DNA of 64,000 nucleotides, from positions 744,001 to 808,000 of the forward strand of contig BCKT01000015.1 of assembly GCA_003116875.1 (NCBI GenBank), written 5' to 3'. A model generated the notes under the pieces. It saw only the letters and a list, made by a program, of their open reading frames with translations. It was not told the origin of the DNA and ran no database searches. This document shows, in pieces, positions 1 through 12,123 of the stretch (the stretch's first letter is position 1; every line of letters begins with the position of its first letter). Position numbers and translations under genes: made by a program. This stretch comes from Takashimella koratensis. Taxonomy: Eukaryota > Basidiomycota > Tremellomycetes > Trichosporonales > Tetragoniomycetaceae.

Positions 1-472
1 CCCATCCAGTTCCGTGACCGCGCCGTCGACCTCAACAAGGTTCACGGCGAGTTTACCGGAAACGCAATTTCGTTCCTCACCGAGATCCGGCCCGAAGACT
101 TTAACGCCCCGCGCGCTCTGTGGGAGAAGGTGTTCTCGGCCGAGTCCAAGGACCGGTTCGTTCAGGTCGTCTCGGGCCATATGGAGACGGTCAAGGACAA
201 GGAGATTATCAAGCGCCAGATCGCCATCTTCCGTGAAGTCTCAGAGGACCTTGCGTCGCGTCTCGAGAAGGCCACGGGTGTGAAGGGGTACCCGGGTATC
301 GCCGACTTGACTTTCAACGGCACGCACAATGGCATGCACAAGACTGGCAAGAAGACCGCTAACAACCAAAAGGTGAGGTCACTCTGTTTACTCAACCCAA
401 TTCAAGGGTGTTTACTGACTTGTTTGGTCGCAGTTCGCTGAGGAGATTGTATTCGACAACGGCCACCAGTGA
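1..472 (+). CDS. Catalase, C-terminal part (5' end outside window)
   Basis: Haem catalase, which splits hydrogen peroxide into water and oxygen, probably in the peroxisome or cytosol. Only the last 136 residues are inside the window. They read in frame from base 1: PIQFRDRAVDLNKVHGEF and then the catalase-related C-terminal region (LWEKVFSAESKDRFVQ, ending FDNGHQ). The haem ligand and active-site residues lie upstream and are not visible. Exons are 1..372 and 434..472; the intron 373..433 has a GTGAGG donor and a CAG acceptor and keeps the frame. The C-terminus is not an SKL-type peroxisomal signal. Family assignment rests on the C-terminal helical domain, which is characteristic of small-subunit catalases. 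The missing start is due to the window edge, not a break. Confidence 0.9.
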
Positions 473-1871
473 TCGGATCGTGACTAGGGGCCTGATCTCG
501 GCCCGTTGACATCGGCTGTTGTCAATTGGGCTTCGATGACGGTTTGTTTGCTTCTGCGAGTGTTCGCTTGCTTGAGTGTTCGTGGGGGCGCGTATAGTGT
601 AAGGAGTGTATATGTGAAAAGAACAAGCTGGGCATGTGCATTCATCGAACGGGTGGGTGAGAATTGAATCAGACTTGCTCCTTAATATAGGCAAGATGTA
701 GCGTAGTAGTCAATGATCGATGTTTATCCTGAGATTGCGGCAGTGTTGACCACGAGTGCGTAGCATTCAGTGACGGAAGATATCTGTGCAACTAATCCAA
801 CTAATCAACCGCAATGGACCCAAGTTCTGAGTGTTGTTTGTGCGTGCGGAACGGTGACGTGAGGGACAAGTATATGCGCAGCTGGTGTTGATATCGATGA
901 CGGAATGACCAAGCCGGGTGTTATGTGGTGGTCGTGAGGTTAGCTCGAAATCTGAAACGCGAGAAAACAGGCTAGTTTCGGGTTTGAAAGGATGGGTTAT
1001 GTTTGTGAGCTCGTCACCTGAATTGAAGACACGAAGACACGCATCCCCACCCCTCGGTCTCCCTTTCATCAACCGGGTACTTCACCCTTGGTCCGAGTCC
1101 AGTAGAAAGCAGCTACGGCGCACCAATTTTTCCATTTTCCATTTCGTCCTCCCTGGCGACTAATCTTCCGGACACGCGCGGCCACGGCTTCCGCAGTCCT
1201 TAGCGTCTTCCATGCCCTCTCTTTCTCCCTCTTTCTCCTTCCCTCTCCCTGTCCCCTCCGCCCTACTGTGCCCCAATCTCTTGGCTAGCTTATCGACCAA
1301 CATGCTCTTTCCCTCGCTTCCATTCATCCCAATCAGCCAAACACACACACACACACACACACACACCGCTAGGCTAGTACGACTACACCGATCTTACAGT
1401 ACCCGACAGCCAGCGCTAAGGATGCCTTCAACAACCGCCCCACTCCCTCCCTCACCCCCTCAACCCCCGTTCGAAAGATTGGCGCCGCGCCGCGCCTTGG
1501 CTCCGTCCGTGTTTGTTGACCACAACACCCGCTCACGATCGCGCGCTGCTTGTTCTTTTCATCAACACCCGTCCTTTGCTCTCCCTTTCTCAACTCACCC
1601 CTCGATAAAGATATATAACCTTTCACACGCCGCTGTTCACGAGCTCAATCTCACGCCCCGTCCTCACTTGACTTGGCAGACTCCTGTCTTTCATTCCACG
1701 TACGATCGCTTCACAACTCCGACATCTCAGCTTTGACTAGCTACTACCTCGACGGTAGACATCCACCACCGACCCCTTCACACCATCCCTTCCGTGCGGG
1801 ACACGACCCACTCCCCTCTACCTACACCACAACCCTACCCCTCACCGTACGACCCTTTCAATCTAGTCACG
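473..1871. other. Intergenic, no gene seen; (CA)n run
   Basis: Holds the 3' flank of the catalase gene and the upstream region of the small GPI-type protein. A dinucleotide (CA)n run lies at about 1339-1366. From about 1200 to 1870 the plus strand is strongly pyrimidine-rich, as in promoters and leaders of this genome. No open frame here has a recognisable protein. Confidence 0.6.
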
Positions 1872-2421
1872 ATGCGCACCACCCACCTCGTGCCCAGAGC
1901 TGCTCTTTCTCTCGCTGTCTTCCTGTCATCCGTCTCCGCGTCTCCCGTGCCCGCCCACCAGCCTGCCCTCGAGTGGGATTTTATCGCGCGATACGTTGAC
2001 GCCGACTCGGTTCCAGAGCTGGCTCGCCGTGCACCTGTCGAGGTCGACCTGGAGTCGGTCTCCACCGTACCCGCGACCACGTGAGCCCATTCAGCTTCAG
2101 ATAGAGACACCAGCTGACTCCAGCAGCAACACCTTGACCAGCTTGGTGGTGTATAACGGCGCGTCCAGCACGTCCGCGGCCGTGTCCACGTCCACGTCTA
2201 CTGCCGACAAGACCTCCGCGATCATCCTCAACCCTGAACCCTCGGCATCGTCTAGCTCGGCCGCCGCGTCCTCTTCCCCCTCCTCCTCGGCAACCATCAT
2301 CGGCGCGTCCGCCCCCTCTGGCTCTATCGCAACTAGCGGCGCTACCCGACTCTCCAGCGTGTCCGCTGTCCTTGGCTCAGCTGTTCTCGTATCGACCTTG
2401 ATCGCTACCTACCTTGTGTAA
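1872..2421 (+). CDS. Small Ser/Thr/Ala-rich secreted protein, probably GPI-anchored
   Basis: Predicted cell-surface protein of 168 residues, function unknown. It starts MRTTHLVPRAALSLAVFL, a clear signal peptide with likely cleavage near SVSASP, continues with a short acidic segment (VEVDLESVSTVP), then a Ser/Thr/Ala-rich stretch of about 70 residues typical of O-mannosylated wall proteins. It ends in a hydrophobic tail (SAVLGSAVLVSTLIATYLV) with no charged end, as expected for GPI attachment. Exons are 1872..2080 and 2124..2421. The 43-base intron has a GTGAGC donor, a CTGAC branch site and a CAG acceptor, and the frame is kept only by that acceptor or the next CAG three bases on. Earlier start codons in the frame would bury the signal peptide, so the start at 1872 is preferred. 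No known domain recognised. Confidence 0.75.
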
Positions 2422-2944
2422 ATCCCACCACGACGAGCCTCTGGACCGAATTCGAAGACTGCATCCTCTCAATTTGTTCTCAAACTTTTCGGCGTGGCAC
2501 CTTTTGACAAGCCCATAATATTTCAACATCGACTGGAAGATCAGGAATCTTGAGGAGAGGGAGCAGAACATGGACATTAAGTGGTGGTTGTGCATACTGG
2601 ACACTGAACGAGTGGGTGAGATAATGAGCGAACGATGATGTAGCATAACATCTTCGTGTGTACTACTAGCCTTATAGAATAGTTTTGGTTTACGACGATG
2701 CGTGGTAGTGCGATGAGCAAAATGTCATCATAGATTTTGACCCGGCTATGGTCCTACGCTGCTGCGACTCACAGCTGGACGAGCTCGCCGACGGTGAAGT
2801 AATCCACCACCAATCGATGTATTACAAGAGAAGATAGGTGATATCGATGCGTGCAAAGAATATTATAGCCAGTAGAAGAAGAGGAACAGAGCCAAGCTGG
2901 GCCGACTTTCAAAGTCCCGAACGCAATGAGAATTTGGGAAAGTT
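2422..2944. other. Intergenic between convergent genes
   Basis: 3' flanks of the small GPI-type protein and of the convergent Cys-rich protein. No gene, repeat or other feature seen. Confidence 0.55.
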
Positions 2945-5218
2945 CTACCAAAGCGCCGACACTGCCCCAACACCCAGGAGAGCAAAGAGCAACATCGGTG
3001 AATGAACCATGTCCGGCCTCGCAGACGACTTGGAGGTGTTACTGGTCCCGGTGCTGACGCTTTTGGAAGCAGTCTGGGAGGTAGTCGCGCCGCTCCCAGA
3101 GAGTCCACACGGGTTAGAAAGCACCGCCTTTGAGCAAGAGCATTGTCGAATTGCCGAAGAGGAACTGCTGGTCCCACAGCGATCGACTGTCTCCGTCCCA
3201 CCTACTCTCAGACATGTGGTCAGTGCACGATTCTATCCGACCAGCCACTCATGCTTTGCTCCACTCATGCTTTGCTTGAAGCCAATGAAGATGGATCTTC
3301 AACAGCATTTGTGGCGATTCAAATGATAATCAAACTTACCATCACACTCGATGACTTCGGATCCATAGGCGATGTATGTGACGCCTGCCGTAGCATTCTG
3401 AACCGCAAACGAAGGTGTTGCACAAACACTGGTAACATCGGTGTGCAAGGCGTCTTCGGGACCGTCCGTGCAAGCTTCGTAAACGTTACAACGAAGATTG
3501 CTGACTGGCTCCAAGCTAGTCCTGCAGGAGCTAAAAGCGACATTAGTCAACACAACGTCCTTGTGTAAGATTTTCCAACATGAAACAGTGGTTGTAGGCA
3601 AGAACTTACTTTTGGCATTCAGACCCAGTTATACAGAAAGCTGGAGCTCCATCGGTTGGGGCATTGCAGTTGCAGATCTGTGCTCGTCAGCTCAGGTTCA
3701 ACTACCTAGCGTTCCCTTCTCCATCTTACATAGTACGGAATGTTATTATAAGCCACCTTGGCATCCTCCAGCTGAGGGATCGAACGACTGGTAGCCAAGT
3801 CGCGAATGACGTTGTCGCAAATCATGGTCGACGGAATAGCCACCTGGTCACAGAAAAGACCGGTGCAGGGCTTGGGGTCGGCGCTGGTCCATGTGCATGT
3901 GGAGCCAGAGCATCTGGAGGAACTGTAAGGGAGAAGTACGCGACCCGAGTACTGGCAAAGGCTTGTCGGCAAGTATAAGTTGTAAAAGAAGTTGGCGGTG
4001 CAGACTCCACCACTCGAGGAGGTGTCAAAGCCTGTAGTGCTGTTGAGGCTTCCAGAGGGTTTGAAGTAGGTCATTGACGCGCTTGTTGAGGGGCTAGAAG
4101 CGGTAGATGTGGTGGCTTTGGTGACGCTCGTTGTAACTGCCGCAGCCATCGTACTGCTAGAGGTGATTTTGGCTGTTGTTGAGGGCGTTACTGGGCTGAC
4201 AGTGGCGTGCTGGGAGATACTACTATACACTGACGCCGGGATGACGTAGCCGTCTACGTAACTGCAACATGATCAGCTTCCATCCGAGTCTAAGTACGCC
4301 GAAGGACAAGAAGGATGTGGGCGAAGAGAGCGGAAGTCGGTCGGAACGGCGTGCGGAGAAATACAGCAAAGAGCGGCTGATGAGTTTTGGAAACGTACCA
4401 AGATTCGAGATAGTCTGCAAGCTTAGCGTCAGTCAGGAGCGCGAATGACAGGCTCAGTTGAGGAAGGGCTGGAATGCAGATATCACACGTACCGGTCATG
4501 TACGCGTTCGGTGTCACGGCTGTCCCGTTAACACCGGACGACAACCCCTTGGCGGCAGAGCAAGTGAGACACTACGAAGACGCGTCCCGATGATCATGTA
4601 CAATATTCATGGGGTCGGGTCAGCGGTCCAATCAGATCTAGAGAGTTTCGAAGGGGCGAACTCAAGCGAACCTACCTGGTAGATCGACTGTAAGCTTGCA
4701 TAGGAGCAAGTACCTGTCGCCGCCGTTGTAAGCGCTAGGTTCGAATGTTGTTCGGAAGGAGAGCAGTAATGCCTGTGAAACAAGACTAGAGTGGACATTC
4801 GTCTTATGCTTACAGTCAAAATTCTTGGGACTACCGTCCGCGTTATAGCAAGCGTTCAATGAGGGTGCACTACACCAAGTATCGCACGACCCGTCCTAAG
4901 ATGTGGATCAGACAGTCAGCGTTGGACAGGCCTGCATCCAATTCGGGGCACAAAGTAACAGCGAGGACCGTTTTCAGGTCAAGTGAGTAGTTGAAAAGCC
5001 CCAGGGCGTCAACCTCTTTCCCCCTCCTGAGCTGGAGAACCCATTATGAGGAGCCAAGATGTCGAGCACACACTCACAGCTGGGTAATTGAGCTGGTAGT
5101 TCGTGGCACGCTTGTGAAGCGCCCGTATCTGATTTCCAGAATTGGGAGTAACGGACCCAGCCACTTGCAGACAAAGCAAGACTACCGTACAGTGGTTGAT
5201 TGGATCAGCGCATTTCAT
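2945..5218 (-). CDS. Cys-rich secreted protein with GPI-type tail (460 aa, nine exons)
   Basis: Predicted extracellular protein of unknown function. Exons, from the start: 5218..5078, 4895..4814, 4734..4676, 4571..4493, 4414..4399, 4261..3757, 3677..3610, 3530..3340 and 3186..2945. Every junction keeps the frame, giving 460 residues. The N-terminus MKCADPINHCTVVLLCLQVAG looks like a signal peptide. Many short cysteine-bearing segments follow (DGSCDTWCS, CNCNAPTDG, RCNVYEACTD), separated by a Ser/Thr-rich linker at about residues 138-185. The C-terminus has a Ser/Thr-rich stretch and then a hydrophobic tail (MLLFALLGVGAVSALW) as in GPI-anchored proteins. The even cysteine spacing suggests disulphide-rich modules, but I cannot assign CFEM or another named domain. 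One exon is only 16 bases. The donor of the sixth intron (GTGGCT) is weak; exon limits there are the least certain. Confidence 0.7.
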
Positions 5219-6356
5219 GATATGGCCGCGGCAAGGCGACAATCGTGCCTCTGGTGTTTTTGTCACTCACGGCTTGCAAATACCCAGAGTACGGAAGGTG
5301 TGCGCAACATTTTTGAGGCTGTAGTAGCTCAGCAACGGTAGATTGATGTAGAGGGACAAGGAGATGTGAACTTGGGTTTCCTCCTCGTTTTGTCGTTAAA
5401 GCTATTGTATATATACAGCGACTGGAAGTCTCATGTCCTCTTCTGCGTTCCCTCCTATGACCATAGGGACGACACAGCTTGAACCAAGCGACCGTGTCCA
5501 CAAAATTCCAGGATGCGTACAACATGACCTACCTATTCAACTCATTCACCGGTTCCGCTTCTACCCTTGAAAAGCCCAGCCACACGAATCATTCAGCTCA
5601 AGTTCTCAGTTTCGGTCTCGCCATACCTGGCCATACCGGCTAACCCCGAGCTAGCCGTGGAACAAAAAAACTGGGGAAAACAATTGAAAATGTCGATCCC
5701 TTTCTTTGTGAATAATTTCCCTGCGCCGAATGATTCGTTCCGACCCTGCCGGCGATTGGTTCCTGTCAACGACGAGTCTCGACCCCCTCAAGCATATACC
5801 TGATCCTTACCCTGTGCTCCCGGCTTCAAGACCTGCCTCCCCTAGGTTGCTCAGCGCATTTTCCCCACGCTGACGGCAGATGTGAGCCGTGAGCGATATT
5901 CAGTTGGAGCAGTCGCTGCAGACTTAAGACCGCTTCTCATATTGACATGAGCTAAAGTTGACTCCTCTGTCGGACTTCCAAGTGTTCAACCTGCCTTTCA
6001 GCGGGCGAAACCTTGGGTATCCGTAAGATTCCTGACCCTTCCCTGTCGCTCCCTTCCGTCAGGGTATGGGTGCCATAAATCAGCCTTGGCATACATGAAC
6101 CACCGCGTACCTACACCGGTTCGACTTTCTCCGGCCGGACTCTCAAACGCACCTGCTTCCAACTACCGGACGGCGGCCGGTGCGGCCGGGACCTCGGCCG
6201 GGGGTGTAAATTGTCTTTTTTTCGCTGCGGATCGCCAGGCAGTTCGTGGACCCTGACAATCAAGCTGCACGATAATCTGCACGATAAGTGGATCTCCAGG
6301 CACCATGGTACCGCCTAGAGGCTGTGAGAGACAACTGGCTGCATGGACACACGGTC
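5219..6356. other. Intergenic, no gene seen
   Basis: Upstream region of the Cys-rich protein (minus strand) and 3' flank of the velvet gene. Several short open frames occur but none has a signal peptide, domain or coherent splice structure. Confidence 0.55.
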
Positions 6357-8377
6357 TCAGAAGCAACTGTCAGATGCCCAGCCGAGGCTGAAAATGAGTA
6401 TCCCCGAAATTGATGTAAGGGGTGTGGTGTCTTCGGCGGAGGGGTTGGGCGTAGGTGCAACTTGGTCCATCTCATTGTCCGTGTATCTGAACCTTCGAAT
6501 CAACATCGTCCCGAACATATGGCGAACCACGACCTGCACAGCCTGGGTCAATCCTCTCTCTGATCGAAAACTTCTACACTCGCGCTCGTGGCCGACGGCA
6601 CAACAGCCTCGCCCGGCCGCCTACGAGCGGTCTTTATCAGCTCTTCCCTCGATGGAGTCTCTACCAAGCCCAAGAGGTCAACTCACCTGACCATGAAGGG
6701 CTGACTGCGCACGACTGTGGAGATTGGGGTGATACCGACTGAAACGCCGATATTTGGCGGGCTGTACAGAAAGCTCTTGTTAGCCCGACTCGATCGAGCT
6801 GATACAACACACCATGATCCTCGGTTGACAGCTCGACTCACCCGGCAACATCGAGCACCTTGAAGACTAGCACGAACTGTCCGGGAGGACGAACGACCTG
6901 TGATAGGTGAGTCTAACGGACCAGTTCAAAAGAGAAAGTTGACAACTGGGGCAATACGACTACTTACCAGGTCGTCGAAGCAGACATAGAGACCCCGCGT
7001 ACCGCCAACTGTTGATACCCAAGGGTTCAGGATGGAGCAACCCAACAGCGCCTGCATGGGGTGGCCTGGTACTGCTATCAGTGGTGGAACCATGAGCAAG
7101 GGGAGAATGTAGATGGATCGGTGGGAAGTGAGGCTCTGGTCAGCTCGGGATCCAAGAGATTAGGGGGGAAGAAGCGAACGGAAAACACTCACCACTGCTT
7201 CCTTCTCGCCGTACTGGTCGGATAGCTGACGCAGCTACCCCGTCCATCGTCTCCAGGCCCACAGCCACCAAGACGTGGCTCAAAGGCCGGAGCAGCGAGA
7301 CTTCGCTGAAGTGGAAATTAGCATTCACCCTGAGCGTAAATGGTTGCACAACAGACTCACTCAAGGGCTAAGGGGTTGCCTGCTTCATCCCGCGGAATCA
7401 GGCGGAGGATCGGCGGTGGCGCGATGGAATGCCAACTCTGTTGTTTCAGCAGTGACCTCCACAATGAGAGACAGACACGTCTAGAGGATAGAATATCCTC
7501 TTAGAAGCGATTGGCGACAATAGAAAGGACCGAGCTTACTTACTTCGGCCATTTGGTTGAACCCGAGTGCTACCCCTTGAGTAGGTTGCTGTACGACCCG
7601 AAGATCCCAAACGCTACCAGTGTCAGTGACTACCACGCTACCAACCAAATCGCAGTACACCACTCACACTTGTTGAATCAAAGGTCCTTGAGTCGATGTG
7701 GCCGTCGAAAAGCTCGAGCCAGCCACATTCGAAGACTGTTGAGGGCGAAAGCGCCGAATCTTTCTGAACGCTTCGGCTGGGAATTCTCGAGACGCGACTG
7801 ACGACTGCCGGCTCGGGCCGGCATTGGATGCTTGACCTAGCTCAGAAGGTGTGATCGTACCTCCCTGTCCGGCTGTTGGCCTCCTGATGACTGTAGGCCG
7901 GTCATAGTCTGGGTAAAAGCCCGGAACGTATCTGACCACTGTCCCGCCACTTGCAGAAGCAGGTGGGTGTGCTTCGTGCCTTGACGGCTGTCGAGGCGGT
8001 TGAGGAGGCTGAGGACCGGGGTATGGGGCTGGGTGAATAATCGGGGTCCGGAAATGGGCGGTGGAAGATGAAAGAGTAGGGTGAGGGCTAGGGTGCCCGG
8101 CGAAAGGGGATGGAAGGGGGAGGAGAGCATCGTAGCTTGGTCGGACGGGTAGGACGGGGGGGACGGGTGGAGCCGTTTGTCTTTGTCCAGCTGGTTGGGA
8201 ATGGCTGGGGAAGGGCGGTGGGAGGTGAGATCCCGGTGGCCGTGTTGAAGGCTCGAGGGGTGGGAGTAGAGTAGGGAGAGGTGCCGTGCTGGAAGCGGAT
8301 CGCGCAAAGTGGTGCGACGGGGACGTAGAGCGTCGGACGGAAGAAGAACGGTCAGGGTGGTCGGTGCCGTTGGTCAT
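6357..8377 (-). CDS. Velvet-domain transcription regulator (VelB/VosA-like)
   Basis: Velvet proteins are fungal DNA-binding regulators that link development and secondary metabolism, acting as homo- or heterodimers in the nucleus. Eight exons (8377..7668, 7613..7544, 7437..7361, 7305..7193, 7065..6968, 6897..6842, 6761..6687, 6573..6357) join in frame to 471 residues. Residues 1-236 are Pro/Ser-rich and disordered. The velvet fold follows: VWDLRVVQQPTQGVALGF (the QQP...GF signature), IAPPPILRLIPRDEAGNPL, GTRGLYVCFDDL, PPGQFVLVFKVLDVAG and ISTVVRSQPFMVR. The usual FPG-containing segment after the last strand is replaced by RSFRSERGLTQAV, so the C-terminal end of the domain is unusual or the last junction is wrong. 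The start at 8377 is the first ATG that excludes a long leader-like hydrophobic stretch. Which velvet subfamily it belongs to cannot be told from sequence alone. Confidence 0.82.
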
Positions 8378-8395
8378 AGACGTCTTGGGCGGACG

Positions 8396-8516
8396 CTGAG
8401 TGGGTCTGCGGAGGAAGAGGTCACATATCAGCAGGAAGCATTCTAGTTTGCATCGACGAAAGAAGCGGTGGGATGAAGGCAATCGGAAGGTACCAGTTCC
8501 GGGGGAAGGGACGTAC
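8396..8516 (-). other. Possible 5'UTR intron of the velvet gene
   Basis: On the minus strand a GTACGT donor at 8516 and a CAG acceptor at 8398-8396 bracket 121 bases just upstream of the chosen velvet ATG. This would explain why the open frame runs on upstream without a convincing protein. Transcript data are needed to confirm it. Confidence 0.35.
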
Positions 8517-11500
8517 AGGTTGAGTGAAAAAACAAAAAGTGCGAGACAAAGTCGGAACAAAACAAAGTTTGCCACTCGACCTGGAATCGATGTCACGGAG
8601 ATGTCGGTCTGTAGTCGCGACGCGGTTGAGTTATTGAGAAGGGTCCCTCGGGCGAAGATGAGAGGGATTTGAGGATTGATGTACTGAGGACTGGTGTTGA
8701 ACGCGGCTGAAAATTTGGTCGATGGGAAGAGTATACGGGGAACACGGTAAGCACGGTGCAACAAGGTTGGAGCACGGTGATGGATGTGGAATGGATGAGT
8801 GAATAAGAGTGGTGCAGGAGATCGTGTACGGTGCGGGCGAGGTGGCGACGGGGCACTCCAAGACGTGAATAAGTGGTCTCTGGATGCCGTCGAGTACGTC
8901 GCGGGTCGGGTTATAGAGCCATCGCGATGGTGGTGGCGACGGCGGCGGCGGTGGAGCGGTGTATTGCTGACTCAGGTTGACGCGACATCGACAGGGGTAG
9001 GGTTGGGGTTTTGGATGGCACTGGGACTGAGACTGGAGGGGGAGCAGGAGAGGCGAGTGGAGTCAGAGTCCTGGGTCTGTAGGGGATAGGGTTTGAGTGA
9101 GAGGGGAGAGGGAGAAGGACGCCAAGGCGCAATGGGGAAGGTGGGGCGGAGATGAAGAAGCGAGAGGAGGAGAAGAAGCGGGGATGTGTGGAGGGACAAG
9201 GATGGGCAGGGGTAGGGGTCGTGAGGGAGGGGTAGGGAGGGATCGGGTGAGGACGCTGATCAAGAGAAGAGAGGAGGAGGAGGGGGTGGGGAAGAGTCAA
9301 GTCGGCTGGTGTGGGTAGGTGACAAAGACGGTGGTGGCTATGGTGGATGGTAGATGCAATGCAGCTGGGGATGGGCGCGGTGAATCAAGCCGGCCTAGAC
9401 GTGTGTGTCTTTTATGAATTAAAAAAAAAAAAAAGCACAAAGCACTGTCCGGGGGCCGCCACCCGTAATCGTCAGTGTCAAAAAAGAAACAAAGAAACAA
9501 AGCAACCATCCTTCAAACAGACACCTTGATGGTTGACTCACCACGCACCACTCCTCCGTGCGTAGCGATGTGAGCCGGTGGAATCGGGGTGACTGGTGGA
9601 GTTCCGGGGTTCTCAGTGCGCTCCCTTTCGACCCCCCAGTTGCGGGATCGGGTAGGGGTAGGGGTAGGGGTCGGCCCAATGCTCAGTGCTCAGTGCTCAG
9701 TGCACAGGAGGTGTGATGGAGGTGATGGTCGACAACCGTGCCTAGTGCAACGAGGCAAAAGATTGTCTGGTAGAGTTGGTCGAGCGGCTTCTCCAGGGCA
9801 AGGGGGAGGGGGAGGGGGAGGGGGAGGGGGAGGGGGATGGGGATGGGGATCAGGGGTAGGGGATGAAGTGGGTCCGGACTAGGTTGTTGGTGGTGGAGTC
9901 GTTGGGCGGAGAGAAGCAGAGGATGGGTCGATGGGAGTGAAAGCGAGACAGACTTGGGTTAGCAAGAAAAGGGGAGACCAAACCGGGATATCAAACCGGC
10001 CAACTGTATCGGATGGGGTCCAAGGCCACCCCAAGATGGAACATTCGAGCAGCGACAGGAGGGGTAGCTTAGCGAGGGACTCCGCCGACCGATGGGTAAT
10101 GGGAATCGGCAATCGGCAATGGCTCGGACTAACAAAGGCAAAGGCCTGGGCGAGGGCAACGCACTTTTTTGCATATCACGGCCAACGGAGGGAAGGGATG
10201 TAGGGCGTAAAAAAAAAGGCTAAGCAGGAATGCGAAGGAGGGGGAAAGGGGAGGGGGAGGGGGGTAAAGAGACGCGCCGCGACTCGCGACTCGCTGCTCG
10301 GCCTGTCCCTGCAATCTTGGCTCTGTTGCTTCTTGCGTCCTGACTCTGTCCCGGTGCTCGATTCAGTCGCCCCTCCTTTGTTTTCTTTTGCGTATTCGGA
10401 ATCCCAAGAAAGAAAGAAAAACATGGTGTGCCTGTTGTTTTATCCAAAGATCGGCAAGAGCGGCGCGGGTGCACCGAGTGGCGGTAGGCGGTAGGCGTGG
10501 CGGTGGGTTTAACAGAAGCGTGAGAGCGCATGGGCGAGATATATGGGGCCGCTAGGTTTCTGGTCGAATGGCGTGGCGTGGATAGATGATTATTGAATTA
10601 CCTCGTGGGCAAGGGTAGCGGTAGTGATGAAAGATGAAAGCTCGCTTCGAGCCCCCTCGAGCCGACTGGTGGGCGGGCCAGGCTTTTGCGCGATTATTAC
10701 TGATGACAGTAGTGATGATGACGGACGAAGCGATTTTGATGAACCAGGGTTTAGGGTAAAATCATACAATTAACACAAAGCGAACGAACCGCCCCAACAC
10801 GCTCGCCTATACGCCAATACAGACCCATCTCGACCCCCATTCGCCCACCTGGTTGGAGTCGGGTGTCCCGGATCGGTCTGGACCTATTGATCAAACGGCG
10901 GGACCCGGTCCGGAAGGCGTCTTGGTTCGCGCTCTCCCAATCTTTTTTTTTTTTTTTTTTTTTTGGTTCTGAGACTGATGATCATTGATCATCGCCATTC
11001 ACGCCGGTTTCAACTGAGCAACTGAACAAGAGGTGTATCCTCACCATCTCCCCCTCCCTCTCCCCCCTTGATCCCAATCACGCCGCAGCCACATTTCGGC
11101 TTTTTTCTCTTCTGTTATTGACACCGACGACCAAGTTGGCCCCTTGCCTCGCAGTCTCTAAGAGTCCGGGATCAAGAGGCCAAGAGGCTAAGAGGTAGGT
11201 ATCTTGACGAGCTTTTGGGGTCCGTTACGGGGTCTGAACATCTCCCAAAGTCCGAACAGGCACAAAGCGGGGTCTGATCCCAACGCCACCCCCTGACGAT
11301 GCGGTGGTTTGGTTTAATTACAATTCCCCTTCCCCCTCTCCCTAGCCAATCGCTTTGGCCGTCTGGCCGGGCCGTTTCGCCGGACGGTACTGTACATTGG
11401 ACAAGCTCGCCACCATCAGTGATTTTCACACTTTGATAAAACAACACGACGCGAGTCCTTGTTTTCACCGAGGTTTTGGGTCCCACTTCCAGATTTGCAC

Positions 11501-12123
11501 TTGCACGCGTTCGCCGTGTTTGCCGGTGGGGCAGGTGCGCAGGTGCGCAGGTAAGTTTGGTAACGCATGGTTCTTCCTCGGAATTATCGGCACCTCTATT
11601 CTCTCTCGACTCTGTGCCCACACGCCACCAATGCGTGCGCCCTCGAGACGCAAGTGGCCCAACGACGAGCTCCAAGCGATCATGGACCGTCCTTTCGGGG
11701 TCCTCCAGGGTCCTGAGTGTCCCAAGAGTCCTCTACACAGATCCGCTCCATCCCGCTTTGTGCCTCAATTCCATCACGACGCGTTCGCCTTTCCCCTTCC
11801 CCTTTTCCCCGCCTCTCCTCCCTTTGACCGACCAAGCGTCCACCACCTCGCTTGCCAGCTCCGATTCAGATCCGATTCGGTCTGTTTCCCCGCTCCGCCA
11901 AAGCTTGAAGGAGGACCATTGATGTTTCTCGTCGTGAAGGGCAGTGCCAACGCACACTACTGATGGAGACATGGTTACTCATCGTGTCCTTGTACAATGC
12001 ATCCCAGACACCGAGATAAAAACCGTGGTGATACAAACGGTTCCGAAACGTTACATCCGAGGTAGAAACCGGATTGGTACATTATACCGAAACACCAGAC
12101 TCCAAACACACCGGATTCCTGAT
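8517..12123. other. Long gene-free region, G/purine-rich on plus strand
   Basis: About 3.6 kb without a supportable gene, lying upstream of the velvet gene and downstream of the PEX11-like gene. The plus strand is rich in G and A, notably 8920-9300 and 9590-9910. It holds poly-A at 9420-9434 and poly-T at about 10945-10964. Open frames here on both strands are Pro/Ser- or Gly/Arg-rich translations of biased sequence and have no introns, domains or signal peptides. Most likely the long control region and leader of the velvet regulator. Confidence 0.5.
9799..9850 (+). repeat. GGGGGA tandem repeat, G-quadruplex-prone
   Basis: A run of repeated GGGGGA-like units followed by GGGGAT units. At least eight G-runs of four or more lie close together on the plus strand, enough for G-quadruplex formation. 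A related short array is (GGTAGG)n-like at 9651-9671. Confidence 0.8.

Noticed and set aside
1212..1736. 174-codon plus-strand open frame containing a (TH)n run
   Set aside because: Spans the CA microsatellite and C/T-rich leader sequence; no protein features.
8593..9300. Pro/Ser/Leu-rich minus-strand open frames
   Set aside because: Translations of pyrimidine-rich DNA in several frames at once, with no recognisable protein; likely promoter or leader of the velvet gene.
9799..9850. GGGGGA array as telomeric or subtelomeric repeat
   Set aside because: Not a telomere-type unit, short, and surrounded by ordinary conserved genes.
11355..11963. 202-codon plus-strand open frame
   Set aside because: No domain, signal peptide or intron structure; composition reflects local base bias in the long gene-free region.
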